Shown here: positions 17,058 through 27,202 of the stretch, in pieces
How the letters are laid out: each line of letters starts with the position of its first letter
Position numbering within the stretch: position 1 is the first letter of the stretch
From: Anatilimnocola aggregata
GTDB lineage: Bacteria; Planctomycetota; Planctomycetia; Pirellulales; Pirellulaceae
Assembly: GCF_007747655.1 (NCBI RefSeq)
Contig: NZ_CP036274.1
Span: 6,200,001-6,264,000, forward strand
Direction of reading: 5' to 3'
Length of the DNA: 64,000 nucleotides
Notes under the pieces: generated by a model
What the model was told of the DNA's origin: nothing
Seen by the model: only the letters and a program-made list of their open reading frames with translations
Databases searched by the model: none
Made by a program: the position numbers and the translations under genes

Positions 17058-20000
17058 ATGTCTCGTACATCGTCGTCGGCGTTTGGTTCTGCATTCAAGT
17101 CTTCCTGGCGGACGCTGTTTTCGCGCTGGTGGAAACGACCTGAAGTCAAGGCCGCGACGCGTCGCACTCGCCGCCGCAGCTTTCTTGAACCACTCGAAAA
17201 CCGTTCGGTGATGGCTGCCGATCTGGGCGCCATCTCGGGCATTGTCTTTATCGATACGACAGGCGACGGTTTGACTGCGGGCGAAGAGGTCGCAGGAGCT
17301 GCCATCAACCTATACACCGATGATGGCGACGGCACTTTCGAGCCCGGCACCGACGACGCGCTGTTGAGTTCCGACACCACCGATGCCTTCGGCGAATATT
17401 TCTTTGGTGACCTCGGGCCCGGTGATTATTGGGTGCAACAGACCGCTCAAATCGTCGGCAGCGATACACTCACCGAGGACTTCATCCTCATCAACCTCAT
17501 TGACGACGGCGGTGTAGCGGGACCCATCATTGATGACTTTGTTTCCGCCAATCCAACCGTGCTGGCAGCCGATCCCGTGGGCACGATTGATAGCGATACA
17601 GCCGATCTCCCCACTACGGAAGTCATTGGTGGTGAGCGCGACTTCATCGTCGAATTGACTGCCAGCAGCGGCGCCGATGAAGTGGAGATGCTGGTTTCTA
17701 CTGCTGGCGACGGCTCACTGCGCTTGAATGCCGACCTATTTGCGCAGGGCATCTACACGGTTGTATGGGATGGCAATGATGGCGATGGAGACACCCTCGA
17801 TCCGGTTGGCCTTGGCGGCGTCGACTTGACCGACAGCGGCGCAGCGAATGGTATCGTACTGCGCAACACGCTCGTCGATCACGATGGGGCAACCGCGACA
17901 CTGCGGATCTACACGTCGGCCGGTAACTTCTCCGAACTACTTATCAACATTCCCGATAACGCGGTAGACGACCTGGTCTTCTTGTTTGATGACTTCACAG
18001 TGGGTGCGGGAACCGGCGCAGATTTTGAAGATGTCGGTGCCATCGAGTTGATCATTGAGTCTACGGAAGATGCGACCCAAGGGAGCATCGATCTGGTTGA
18101 AACGATTGGCTACTCGATCGTTGACACCGGAACGGACTTCGACAACTTCTTCGAAAGCGATCTGGAACTGACCAAGGACGTTTCGGACAGCACACCGAAC
18201 GTCGGCGACCAGATTACATTCACGATTACGGTCAACAACTTGGGCCCGGACGGGGCCTTGAACGTCGAGGTCGAAGATCTGTTACCAGTTGGCTTGGATT
18301 ACGTCAGTCATATCGAGTCGCAGGGGAACTATGACGAAGGAACCGGCGAATGGGTGATTGGCAATATCGCCGCGCTCGATAGCGCGACACTCGAGATTGT
18401 GGTCACGGTGATTTCGATCGGTGCCAAGACTAACACGGCCGAGATCACTGCTTCGGATTCGACGGACGCCGATCCATCGAACAATACGGATAGCGAAACC
18501 GTTACTCCACAAAGCATCGATTTGGCGCTGGCCAAGACGGTGAACGACAACACCGTGAGCATTGGCGAAAATGTCACCTTCACATTGACCTTGACCAATA
18601 CCGGACCCGACGCTGCGACCAATGTGGAAGTCGAAGATATCCTCCCCGCGGGTTTCACCTTCGTCTCTGCCAACACAACCAACGGCACCTACTCGAACGT
18701 GACGGGGCTTTGGGATCTGACGGATCCCGTGGCTGCCCTCACCGGTAGTACCACGCTGCAGATCGTCGCCACCAAGGCGGCGAATGGTCCCGTTGTGAAC
18801 GTGGCGCAAGTCACCGCTGCCGATCAGTTCGACACTGACTCGACTCCCGATAACTTCAGCACCACGCCGGATGAAGACGACGAGGCTTCGGTCACCGTCA
18901 ACGATCCCACGATCGATTTATCGCTGACCAAAGATGTTAACAACGCCACGGCGAGTGTCGGCCAGCAAGTCATCTTCACGATTGTTGTTTCGAACGATGG
19001 GGCTGGCAATGCAACTGGCGTGGTCGTTGCGGACCTCTTGCCCGCTGGGTTGACGTTCGTGACCCATACCGCCTCACAAGGTACATACCTCAGCGGCACC
19101 GGTGTGTGGACAGTCGGCGGCATTGATACCGGCGACGACGCAACCTTGACCATTACCGCCACGGTAGCCAGCGTCGGTGCCAAGACCAATACCGCACAAG
19201 TCACAGCTGCCGATCAAACAGACACTGACTCGACTCCCAATAACTTTGGCACCGCGCCCAGCGAGGACGACGGCGACTCAGCCACTGTCACGCCCCCTTC
19301 GATCGACTTGTCGTTGACGAAGACGGTGAACAACGCATCGGCAAACGTGGGTCAGCAAGTCACGTTTACGATCATTGTCAGCAATCTGGCCGGCCAATCC
19401 AACGCCACCGGCGTGCAAGTCACCGATCTGCTGCCTGCAGGGCTGACCTTTGTTACGGCAACTCAATCGCAGGGAAGCTATGCCAGTGGTACCGGCATTT
19501 GGACTGTGGGGGCCGTCAATGCAGGAGCCAGTGCCACGCTGACAATAACTGCGACAGTCGCCACTATCGGAGCTAAGACCAATGCAGCGGAAGTGACCGC
19601 AGCGGACCAGCCAGATCTCGACTCGACGCCTGGCAACGGCGGCACCGCCGAAGATGATCGCGCTACGGCAGTTGTCACTCCGCCACAAATAAACCTTTCG
19701 CTGACAAAAACGGTAAATGGTGGTGCCTCAGCCACCGCGAACAAAAATCAAAACGTGACTTACGTTGTTACCGTCGCAAATGCCGCTGGTCTTAGCAATG
19801 CTACCGGTGTCGTCGTGACCGATCTGCTGCCCGCGGGCCTGACATTCGTTTCGGCAACACCGTCGATTGGAACGTACAACCAAGCCACTGGTGTTTGGAC
19901 GGTGGGAACCGTTAATACCGGCGCGAGTGCCACCCTGACCGTCGTCGCCACAGTAACAACCAGCACCGTCAAAATAAATACAGCCGAAGTAACAGCTGCC

Positions 20001-20894
20001 GACCAGGGAGACATTAACTCTACACCCAACAACCGCGGCACTGCACCAAGCGAGGATGATACCGCGAGCGCTACGGTGACTCCGAACGTCGCCGATCTGT
20101 CGCTCACCAAAACAGTCGACATTGCAGCTCCGAACCGGAATCAAAACGTGGTCTTCACCGTCACACTCACGAACGGCGGGGCTGCAACCGCGACCAATGT
20201 GACAGTTGCCGATCTACTGCCAGCTGGCCTAACATTCGTTTCGTCCAATCCAAGCACGGGCAGCTATAACCAAACCACTGGTGTTTGGACGGTCGCTTCG
20301 CTCAACTCGGGTGCCAACGCCACGTTGACCATTACCGCCACGGTAACCACTGTGGGTGCGAAGGTGAATACAGCGGCCGTATCCGCTTCGGATCAGTTCG
20401 ATAACGACTCTACTCCTGGCAACCAAGCAACGACGCCCGCAGAAGACGATACCGCGAGTGCCACGGTCACGCCGGTAGCCACCGACTTGAATGTGACGAA
20501 AACCGTGAACGACACCACGCCGGAACAGGGTGACAATCTTACCTTCATAATTACGGTAAGTAACACGAGCGCGGTGAACGCAACGAACGTAGTCGTCACA
20601 GACTTGTTGCCAGCAGGTCTGTCGTTTGTGTCGGCCAATGCTTCGCAAGGCAGCTATGTGAGCGGCACCGGTATCTGGACGATTGGTGCGATCAATGCGA
20701 ACAGCAACGTCACGCTAACGGTGGTGGCGACAGTCACCAACAACAGCACGAAGGTTAACACTGCCCAGGTGACGAGCCTCGATCAGTTCGATATCGACTC
20801 GATTCCCGGCAATAGTGTTGCCACTGAAGACGACCAAGCCAGCGTGACCATTGAGCCGTTCCTGTTAAGCAAGCGGCTGTGCGTGGTTCGCTAG
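17058..20894 (+). CDS. LEPR-XLL-type secreted protein with SdrD-like B domain and seven DUF11 repeats
   Basis: 1278 residues. The N-terminus is Arg-rich with RRRSFLEPLENRSVMA at residues 38-53, a planctomycete export/sorting motif (LEPR-XLL). Residues about 56-130 resemble an SdrD-type B domain (GAISGIVFIDTTGDGLTAGE). After a jelly-roll-like region come seven DUF11 repeats of about 130 residues beginning near nt 18163, 18515, 18912, 19301, 19687, 20088 and 20480, each with D-L-x-L-T-K, then DLLPAGLTFV. They form Ig-like stalks in cell-surface proteins. The last residues are LLSKRLCVVR. I chose ATG 17058 because the motif follows it; upstream sequence is not protein-like. AGGGGGAG lies upstream. 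Likely an adhesin or S-layer-associated stalk; ligand unknown. Confidence 0.88.
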   Translation: MSRTSSSAFGSAFKSSWRTLFSRWWKRPEVKAATRRTRRRSFLEPLENRSVMAADLGAISGIVFIDTTGDGLTAGEEVAGAAINLYTDDGDGTFEPGTDDALLSSDTTDAFGEYFFGDLGPGDYWVQQTAQIVGSDTLTEDFILINLIDDGGVAGPIIDDFVSANPTVLAADPVGTIDSDTADLPTTEVIGGERDFIVELTASSGADEVEMLVSTAGDGSLRLNADLFAQGIYTVVWDGNDGDGDTLDPVGLGGVDLTDSGAANGIVLRNTLVDHDGATATLRIYTSAGNFSELLINIPDNAVDDLVFLFDDFTVGAGTGADFEDVGAIELIIESTEDATQGSIDLVETIGYSIVDTGTDFDNFFESDLELTKDVSDSTPNVGDQITFTITVNNLGPDGALNVEVEDLLPVGLDYVSHIESQGNYDEGTGEWVIGNIAALDSATLEIVVTVISIGAKTNTAEITASDSTDADPSNNTDSETVTPQSIDLALAKTVNDNTVSIGENVTFTLTLTNTGPDAATNVEVEDILPAGFTFVSANTTNGTYSNVTGLWDLTDPVAALTGSTTLQIVATKAANGPVVNVAQVTAADQFDTDSTPDNFSTTPDEDDEASVTVNDPTIDLSLTKDVNNATASVGQQVIFTIVVSNDGAGNATGVVVADLLPAGLTFVTHTASQGTYLSGTGVWTVGGIDTGDDATLTITATVASVGAKTNTAQVTAADQTDTDSTPNNFGTAPSEDDGDSATVTPPSIDLSLTKTVNNASANVGQQVTFTIIVSNLAGQSNATGVQVTDLLPAGLTFVTATQSQGSYASGTGIWTVGAVNAGASATLTITATVATIGAKTNAAEVTAADQPDLDSTPGNGGTAEDDRATAVVTPPQINLSLTKTVNGGASATANKNQNVTYVVTVANAAGLSNATGVVVTDLLPAGLTFVSATPSIGTYNQATGVWTVGTVNTGASATLTVVATVTTSTVKINTAEVTAADQGDINSTPNNRGTAPSEDDTASATVTPNVADLSLTKTVDIAAPNRNQNVVFTVTLTNGGAATATNVTVADLLPAGLTFVSSNPSTGSYNQTTGVWTVASLNSGANATLTITATVTTVGAKVNTAAVSASDQFDNDSTPGNQATTPAEDDTASATVTPVATDLNVTKTVNDTTPEQGDNLTFIITVSNTSAVNATNVVVTDLLPAGLSFVSANASQGSYVSGTGIWTIGAINANSNVTLTVVATVTNNSTKVNTAQVTSLDQFDIDSIPGNSVATEDDQASVTIEPFLLSKRLCVVR
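18163..20860 (+). repeat. Array of seven DUF11 repeats (about 390-bp period)
   Basis: Within the preceding gene. Intervals between repeat starts are about 352, 397, 389, 386, 401 and 392 bases. Repeats 3 and 4 are the most alike (IDLSLTKDVNNA and IDLSLTKTVNNA), suggesting a recent duplication, while repeats 1 and 7 are most diverged. Confidence 0.85.
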
Positions 20895-20898
20895 TTGA

Positions 20899-20930
20899 TT
20901 GCAGTCGCTACGAGTTGCAGTCGCTACGAG
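20899..20930. repeat. Perfect 2 x 16-bp tandem duplication at a convergent gene end
   Basis: TTGCAGTCGCTACGAG occurs twice head-to-tail at 20899-20914 and 20915-20930. The second copy contains the stop codon of the minus-strand DUF1501 gene (20924-20926). The spacer to the DUF11 stop is only 29 bases. Confidence 0.9.
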
Positions 20931-22348
20931 ATAATCTGGCTGACCACGTCGCCATAAACGTCGGTCAGCCGGAAGTCGCGACCGCCGTAGTTAAACGTGA
21001 GTCGCTCGTGATCCAGACCGAGCAGATGCAGCACGGTGGCATGCCAGTCGTGAATGTGCACCGGCTGCTCGACGGCCTGATAGCCAAACTCATCGGTGGC
21101 TCCATGAGCATAGCAGCGTTTCACACCACCCCCGGCCATCCACAAGGTGTAGCCTTTGTTGTTGTGATCTCGCCCGCTGCCACTTTGACCATAAGGCGTG
21201 CGACCAAACTCGCCCGCCCAAATGACCAGCGTGTCGTCGAGCATGCCACGCTGCTTCAAATCAGCGATTAGCGCGGCCGCGGGCTGATCGGTTGCTAAAC
21301 AACTCTTGGCCAGGTTTTCCTTGAGCAGAAAATGATGGTCCCACTGCGTCGGAGCGGTGATCTCAATAAACCGCACCCCCGCTTCGGCTAGCCGTCTTGC
21401 CAGAATGCACTGCCGGCCAAACCGATCGGTAGGAAGGCCCGCACCAACTCCATATTGCTTGAGCGTCTCTGCCGTTTCCGCGCGCAGGTCCAGTACCTCT
21501 GGAACTTCGCCCTGCATGCGAAACGCCAATTCGAAGGACTCGATCGCTCCTTCGATTTCCGGGTGATACACGTCACGTTTGAGCTTCTCTTCGTTCAGTT
21601 GACGAATGAAATCCAGCTGAGCCCGTTGCAACTCTCGCGGGATGCTATCGTTCGCGAGATTCTTCAGTGGCGGTCCTGGTTCCTCGTCCTTACCAAGCAA
21701 AGCGGCATAGAAGCCGGGAATTTGATTGCCGCCAATCTTCGTCCCTTGGCAAATGGCCGGCAAGAATCCGCTGCCGTAGTTCCGCGCACCGCCGTTATCC
21801 GACGGTGGATTGATTGTCAGAAAGCCCGGCAGGTTCTCGTTCTCGCTTCCCAAGCCATACAACGACCAGGCACCAACCGAAGGCCGAACGAATTGAAAAC
21901 TGCCGGTATGTAATTGCGTGAAGGCCTGGGCATGATTTGGCAGATCGGTGTGCATGCTGCGAATGACGCACAACTCGTCCGCCTGTTTCGCGAGGTGCGG
22001 TAAGACTTCCGAAATCCACAGCCCGGACGAACCATGTTGCTGAAACTTGAACGGCGACCCCAGCAACTTTGCACTGCCGAAGCCGGTGCCCGCCGCAGAC
22101 GTGCCAGACTTCTCCTGCAGCGCCGGCTTGTAGTCGAAGGTGTCGACATGCGACGGACCACCATTCATACAGAGAAAGATGACTCGTTTCGCGCGCGCTG
22201 CGAAATGCGTCGCTTTGGGAGCCAGCGCGCCACCGCTCTTGTTGCTGCTTTCCTTCGCTGCTGCCTGCTGAGCCAAGCCAGCAAACGCCAGATAACCAAA
22301 GCCCGAAGCCAGCGATTGGAGCGCGCGCCTGCGTGAGAAAGGGTTCAT
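20924..22348 (-). CDS. DUF1501 family protein (sulfatase-like fold), Tat-exported
   Basis: 474 residues, the usual length. The N-terminus NPFSRRRALQSLASGFGYLA followed by an Ala-rich stretch looks like a Tat signal. Family blocks are clear: VIFLCMNGGPSHVDTFDYKP near 53, QSGSGRDHNNKGYTLWMAGG near 395, and a closing VHIHDWHATVLHLLGLDHER. The fold belongs to the alkaline phosphatase superfamily, as in sulfatases, but no formylglycine motif is seen. DUF1501 genes in planctomycetes are nearly always downstream of PSCyt1/DUF1549/DUF1553 genes, as here (30-base gap), and the two products are presumed to work together outside the cytoplasm. Substrate unknown. Confidence 0.92.
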   Translation of the reverse strand: MNPFSRRRALQSLASGFGYLAFAGLAQQAAAKESSNKSGGALAPKATHFAARAKRVIFLCMNGGPSHVDTFDYKPALQEKSGTSAAGTGFGSAKLLGSPFKFQQHGSSGLWISEVLPHLAKQADELCVIRSMHTDLPNHAQAFTQLHTGSFQFVRPSVGAWSLYGLGSENENLPGFLTINPPSDNGGARNYGSGFLPAICQGTKIGGNQIPGFYAALLGKDEEPGPPLKNLANDSIPRELQRAQLDFIRQLNEEKLKRDVYHPEIEGAIESFELAFRMQGEVPEVLDLRAETAETLKQYGVGAGLPTDRFGRQCILARRLAEAGVRFIEITAPTQWDHHFLLKENLAKSCLATDQPAAALIADLKQRGMLDDTLVIWAGEFGRTPYGQSGSGRDHNNKGYTLWMAGGGVKRCYAHGATDEFGYQAVEQPVHIHDWHATVLHLLGLDHERLTFNYGGRDFRLTDVYGDVVSQIIS

Positions 22349-22378
22349 GATATCACTTGTTTCGTGTGGGCAATTGAA

Positions 22379-24889
22379 TCAATCGACATTGCGGAATTCC
22401 GCTGCTGCCAGCAACGCCTGACAAAACGCCACACGGCGCTGTCTGGCAGTCGCTTCATCCAAGGGCTGCGAGTTGGGCGACAAAAACTCGCGAGCCAACC
22501 TCAGTTCAGTCTCAGTCGGACTCCGACCAAAACAGAGCTCAAATGCCTGCCGTGGCTGATCGGCCGGCTCACGCACTTCCCGTTGCAAGCGACTAGCAAG
22601 CCCTTCAGCCCGCGCAAGCACAAACGGACTGTTCATTAAAAAGAGAGCTTGCACCGGAACGTTCGTTGTCTCTCGGTCTCCGGTAACCAAACTCGGTTCA
22701 GCAAAATCGAACAAGTCGAGCACATCTGGCAAACGATCCCGCAGCACCGGTAAGTAAACGCTTCGATGCTTAGAGCCATCGAGATCGCTGGGCAGCTTGG
22801 CATCGAGCCCTAACAGCGAAATCGGGCGGTCACCGATCTCCTTGCCGACGAGCGAACCAAGTGGCCGCGCTATTTGCAGTTCGCCGGAAGCAACCAACAT
22901 AGCATCGCGAATGGCCTCCGCCGCTAGTCGCCGTTTGCTCGCCCTCCACAGCAGGCGATTATCGGGATCGACGCGAAAAGCGGTCGCCTCGTAAGTCGAA
23001 GCCTGTCGATAGGTTCGTGAAAGGACCAACTCGCGCACCAGCTTCTTCACCGACCAGCCATCGCTGACGAACTTCACCGCCAGGTCATCAAGCAATTCGG
23101 GATGGCTAGGGCGCTCGCCGCTAAAGCCGAAGTTATCGACCGAAGCGACCAGCCCTGCGCCAAAGAGCTGTCTCCAAACGCGATTCGTCATCACCCGCGC
23201 GGTCAGTGGATTCTCTGGATGCGTCAGCCACTGCGCGAGTTCTAATCGGCCACTATGTCCCTTGCCAATCGAAATCGAATCCGAAAATTCCATCACACGG
23301 GGAAATGCGCGCCGCACAGGTTTGCCGAGCTTCTTTACGTCACCGCGCTCGAGAAGTGGAGCGTCAGTAATTGTTTTGGCATCGAGCACGCCCATTGTCA
23401 GGGGCAAAGCATTCCCCTGGTCGTCGACTTTTTCCAGTTGCCCTTCGATGCCGCCCGACGTCCAAAAAATGCGCAACGCATCGGTGATGGAATAGTACTT
23501 ATCGGTATCCTCGCCATTCTCGAGCGCCTTCTTTGCTGCCGCTTTTCGATCCTCGAGCTCTTGCGTAAGTGCAGCCAACTGCTTCTTCAAATGCGCCACA
23601 TGTTCTGGAGTACAGGAGGCATGCAAGACTGGCTGCTTGGCACCAATTGGCAACGGCAGTGGATCGCCAGCCATGCGATTGGTCGGTGTGATCGCAGTGC
23701 CGAAGAATGTTTTTGTGCTGGCAAAGATTCCCGCCAGCGCATAATAATCCTGCATCGAGAATGGATCGAACTTGTGATCGTGACAGCGTGCACAAGCGAC
23801 CGAATTTGCGATGACAGCCCGCGTGACGGTATCAATCTGCTCGTCGATCACATCGGCAACAAACTGCAGCGGTTCCGCCTCATCGAGATTCTTCGGGCCG
23901 ATGGCGAGGAATCCCGTTGCGATGAGCAGTCGCGCTCGCTCGCGGTCGTTACTCGCGGGGAGCAAATCGCCGGCAATCTGCTCGGTCAGAAACTGGTTGT
24001 AAGGAAGGTCAGCATTGACCGCATCAATCACATAGTCGCGATAGCGCCAGGCATAGGGATAGGCCATGTTCGCTTCTTTGCCACTTGATTCAGCGAAACG
24101 TGCGACATCCAGCCAATGCCTTCCCCAACGCTCACCAAACTGAGGCGAAGCAAGTAACTCATCTACTTCTGCGGCCCAGGCGAGCTCAATTCCAGCGTGT
24201 TGGATTCGCTGAAGAAAATTCTTGTTCGCCTCAGGAGACGGCGGCAAGCCGACCAGATCGAAATGCAGTCGGCGCAGCATGGTAGCCGGTTCAGCATCGG
24301 GCGAAGGTTTGAGTTGCGCGGCTTCAAGTTTTGCCAGGATGAAATGATCGAGTTTTCGCCGCGCCCAAAGGGAATCAGAAGTTTTCGGAACGTCGTGGGA
24401 TGTGGGTTGCCGAAAACTCCAGAACTTGCGGCCCGTTTCAAGATCCACCGGACCACTGAGAGTTCCGGCAGCAGCGGCCTCACGGGGATCAGGGGCACCC
24501 ATTCGAATCCACTTGGTGAAGTCGTTGATGACGTCCTGTGGCAGTCGGTCTTTCTTCGGCGGCATCTTTAAGTCGGAGTCGGAATGCGAAATTGCCACGA
24601 GTAGCGGGCTATGCTCCGGCTTATCGAGCAAAATTGCGGGTCCACGATCGCCACCCTTTTGCAAGGCATCGCGCGAATCGAGTCGCAGCCCCCCTTCAGC
24701 TTTCTTCGCGCCGACCGAATGGCACTGATAACAGTGCTTGGCGAGAACCGGTCGAATCTTGCTTTCAAAAAACTCGAGTCCCGATGCGTCCTCGGCTGCA
24801 CCACACTGCAGACAGGAAACCAGCCAGACAAGCACTGTTGACAATAGCGTTGCGGTTGCGACTGAGCGGCAGGTGAATGCTTGCAACAT
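22379..24889 (-). CDS. PSCyt1 / DUF1549 / DUF1553 planctomycete cytochrome-domain protein
   Basis: 836 residues from ATG 24889 (a GTG at 24895 is the alternative). A hydrophobic leader contains LVSC (Cys26), a possible lipobox. The PSCyt1 domain follows with CYQCH at residues 53-57, the single haem c site, and GGLRLDSRDALQKGGDRGPA. DUF1549 spans about 140-350 (FWSFRQPTSHDVP, MLRRLHFDLVGLPPSPEA, ARCHDHKFDP) and DUF1553 about 540-800 (LTARVMTNRVWRQLFGAGLV, HPELLDDLAVKFVSDGWSVK). It lacks the carbohydrate-binding insert many homologues have. Presumed exported haem protein acting with the adjacent DUF1501 protein; chemistry not established. Confidence 0.92.
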   Translation of the reverse strand: MLQAFTCRSVATATLLSTVLVWLVSCLQCGAAEDASGLEFFESKIRPVLAKHCYQCHSVGAKKAEGGLRLDSRDALQKGGDRGPAILLDKPEHSPLLVAISHSDSDLKMPPKKDRLPQDVINDFTKWIRMGAPDPREAAAAGTLSGPVDLETGRKFWSFRQPTSHDVPKTSDSLWARRKLDHFILAKLEAAQLKPSPDAEPATMLRRLHFDLVGLPPSPEANKNFLQRIQHAGIELAWAAEVDELLASPQFGERWGRHWLDVARFAESSGKEANMAYPYAWRYRDYVIDAVNADLPYNQFLTEQIAGDLLPASNDRERARLLIATGFLAIGPKNLDEAEPLQFVADVIDEQIDTVTRAVIANSVACARCHDHKFDPFSMQDYYALAGIFASTKTFFGTAITPTNRMAGDPLPLPIGAKQPVLHASCTPEHVAHLKKQLAALTQELEDRKAAAKKALENGEDTDKYYSITDALRIFWTSGGIEGQLEKVDDQGNALPLTMGVLDAKTITDAPLLERGDVKKLGKPVRRAFPRVMEFSDSISIGKGHSGRLELAQWLTHPENPLTARVMTNRVWRQLFGAGLVASVDNFGFSGERPSHPELLDDLAVKFVSDGWSVKKLVRELVLSRTYRQASTYEATAFRVDPDNRLLWRASKRRLAAEAIRDAMLVASGELQIARPLGSLVGKEIGDRPISLLGLDAKLPSDLDGSKHRSVYLPVLRDRLPDVLDLFDFAEPSLVTGDRETTNVPVQALFLMNSPFVLARAEGLASRLQREVREPADQPRQAFELCFGRSPTETELRLAREFLSPNSQPLDEATARQRRVAFCQALLAAAEFRNVD

Positions 24890-25145
24890 CGGCACACCAA
24901 CTTTAGCGAAGAGAATTGGTTGATTCCTGGCAGAGGAAGAGAGGAGGATGTCAACCAGTTGTCACTGCGGTTTACTATACAACAACGACCCGTAGTACTC
25001 CACGCAGAATAGCTGGTGAAGCGATGTGGGAATTCCAGCGTGTCACAACAAGCCGAACGTTGTAATTGCCCTCAAAATTTGCTACTAACCTAGTCTGAAC
25101 CATTGAGCGTTCGGGCTTTTAACCTCTTCTCCCCACGACGCAATC

Positions 25146-25988
25146 ATGACTCTTGCCGTTCAGTGCCCATATTGCCAACAACGCTACAACGTGCCCGATC
25201 AAATGGCAGGGCAAACCGCGAAGTGTAAATGTGGCCAGCAGTTCTCAATCCCAACCACTGCCCCCATCAGGCAGCCTGCAGTTGCGTCGCAAGGATACGG
25301 AGCAGCACCATCTGCCAGTGTCCCAAGTCAGCAGGCAAGTCTGGCGATTTCCCCACAAGCAGCTGTCGCAAGGTCAGCCAAGGCAACAGTTGCGACTGTT
25401 TCTCCGGTACCGACTGCCAACTTGCAAGCCGCAGTGCCGGCATTCAACACGATGGGACTCTGGCAGGCAGGAAACTTACTTGTCATGCGTAAGAATGCCG
25501 CGTTTCCTGCGCACTTATGCATTAAGACCGGCGCACCTGCAATTTCGCAGCGCACCGAAAAGCTGAAATGGGTACCAGCCTGGGTCAATACCACATTGCT
25601 TGCCGGCAGGGCGGTCCACTACGCGGTGGCTGAATCTCATGGGCGCGAGTTCAACTTTCGCTATGGAGTAAGCCGGGCAGCGCTACTGCAGAGATACCTG
25701 CCACTGATTGGCGGCTATAGCGTTGCGGCAGTTGGGTTCCTCTGCTTTGTGGGAACATTCGTCTGGATGTTCACGTTGCACCAAGAAGGAGATCCCATCC
25801 CGACCAGCGGCTTCTTGTTTGGTGGCATCCTGCTCGCCGCGGGTGCCTTGGTTGCTCACTTCACGAGCAAACTTTTAACCGCAGTTGCGATGGATGATAA
25901 TTTCGTTGTGATTCGCGGGGTATCCAGCAAACTGCTCGCAGTGTTGCCCGAGTGGCCCGGTCCCGTTCCTCAAGGGACCTCCAAGTAA
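25146..25988 (+). CDS. Zinc-ribbon membrane protein
   Basis: 280 residues. The N-terminal 35 residues form a zinc ribbon, with Cys7, Cys10, Cys27 and Cys29 (VQCPYCQQRYNVPDQMAG, then KCKCGQQF), like the MJ0042-type ribbon common in planctomycetes. A Gln/Ala/Pro/Val-rich linker runs to about residue 95. The C-terminal part has a globular stretch and two membrane segments at about 187-210 (GGYSVAAVGFLCFVGTFVWM) and 222-243 (FLFGGILLAAGALVAHFT). Cysteine and His residues near the middle (PAHLCIKTGAP) could extend the metal site. No known function. ATG 25146 is the only start before the ribbon. Confidence 0.75.
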   Translation: MTLAVQCPYCQQRYNVPDQMAGQTAKCKCGQQFSIPTTAPIRQPAVASQGYGAAPSASVPSQQASLAISPQAAVARSAKATVATVSPVPTANLQAAVPAFNTMGLWQAGNLLVMRKNAAFPAHLCIKTGAPAISQRTEKLKWVPAWVNTTLLAGRAVHYAVAESHGREFNFRYGVSRAALLQRYLPLIGGYSVAAVGFLCFVGTFVWMFTLHQEGDPIPTSGFLFGGILLAAGALVAHFTSKLLTAVAMDDNFVVIRGVSSKLLAVLPEWPGPVPQGTSK

Positions 25989-27202
25989 GTGGCGACACTT
26001 AACTTCATTTAGCGAGTCGATCTGGTACCGCCTCAAGACCCTGAATGAAAACGACAAAAACGCGAGACACCCGGGCTGGAGAACTTCGCCTCGCGCCGAA
26101 CGCACTTATATTTTCGGCGGCGCGCTGCACTACCCTCGTCGAGTCGCCAAGTTCCTCCGATGAATCCGCGGCAACGAACTTCTTTCCCTGCACAAAGGTG
26201 TGGAGCAGGCAATCTGGCCCCGCTTATTTCGAACTCCTGTGGCAAGCCTTAGCAGGCAACGTGCTCGGCGAATTACCGATGCCTTACCTGTCGCTTGTCG
26301 CCCGTGGGTTGATCGTGGTTGGCAAGTATCGTTCGCCGGCACAAGTCACTGTAGGCTGCCGCTGGCTGCTCGCTCCAATGAGCAGGCGGCAATGGACTAA
26401 GCACTAGCTTCCACCCACGAAACTGATGGTGCAGAGGCCGCTGCCCGGCAAGCGGGTCTCGGCAAGTCGACCCCAAGTTGACGAAGTGGCTCGGTGATAT
26501 CCAGAATTCCTCCCGTTAAGACACGGTCGCGATCATTCCGCAGGATTCCAATTGAGCACAACCCGATTTCTCGCTGAGCGATGGCGTCCTCTGATCACAA
26601 TTCCGGCGATGCGGGCTACCGCCGGCCCCGATTCATGTTGGCAATGAATCAGTCAACTCGCGGCCAGCAAGACCGAATTCTCTAACTCGCATCGAGTCTC
26701 GAAATAGGTCCCATGCCAACCGACCTTGCAGGCTAATTGCTGTCTGCAATATGCCGATTTTCAGGGCGATTTTTCGCTATGTCACGCTGTCGTGCCCAAT
26801 TTGACGCACTAACACGAGCCCTGGCGTTACCCCCTAGATGCAGCATTGAAAACTACAATCCCCACCTTTTTGGTAGAAATGGTTGACTTTTCCCCTATTC
26901 ATCAATCAGAATCCACCCGTTACGGAATCTGAGGGGGCTTTAACGGTTGTAGTGGGTAACTTCCGCTACGGGCAAAAAGCCGCGACAGTTTTTCGTAGCT
27001 GAATGCAGGGACTGCAGCAACGGGCACCTTTGCGATTCGCCGCAAAATGAAAAGAGATGTTCAAACGCACTCGCGCGAGACCGTCCTCTGTACTCGTTTG
27101 CCAACAACCTGCACTCATCCATTCGGTTGGCATTGGCTCATTCGCATCCATACATCCGGCATTCGCCGGCATTTATCTTCTTAGCAGTTGGAATTCCTCT
27201 CC
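25989..27202. other. Long noncoding region before the giant gene
   Basis: About 1.2 kb without a convincing gene on either strand; short open frames here look unlike protein and overlap each other. A weak 6-bp hairpin (25986-26001) follows the zinc-ribbon gene. A possible promoter sits at 26883-26912 and a 7-bp hairpin at 26949-26969 (GTAGTGG / CCGCTAC, one G-U pair). A leader of about 300 bases for the giant gene is therefore plausible. Confidence 0.5.
26883..26912 (+). promoter_or_regulatory. Weak candidate promoter for the giant gene
   Basis: TTGACT at 26883-26888 and CAGAAT at 26907-26912, 18 bases apart. The region around it is the most AT-rich part of the gap. It lies 291 bases before the ATG at 27203. 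Confidence 0.3.

Noticed and set aside
26045-26407. A 120-codon open frame in the gap before the giant gene
   Set aside because: Low-complexity, no ribosome site, and overlapping frames on the opposite strand look equally random.
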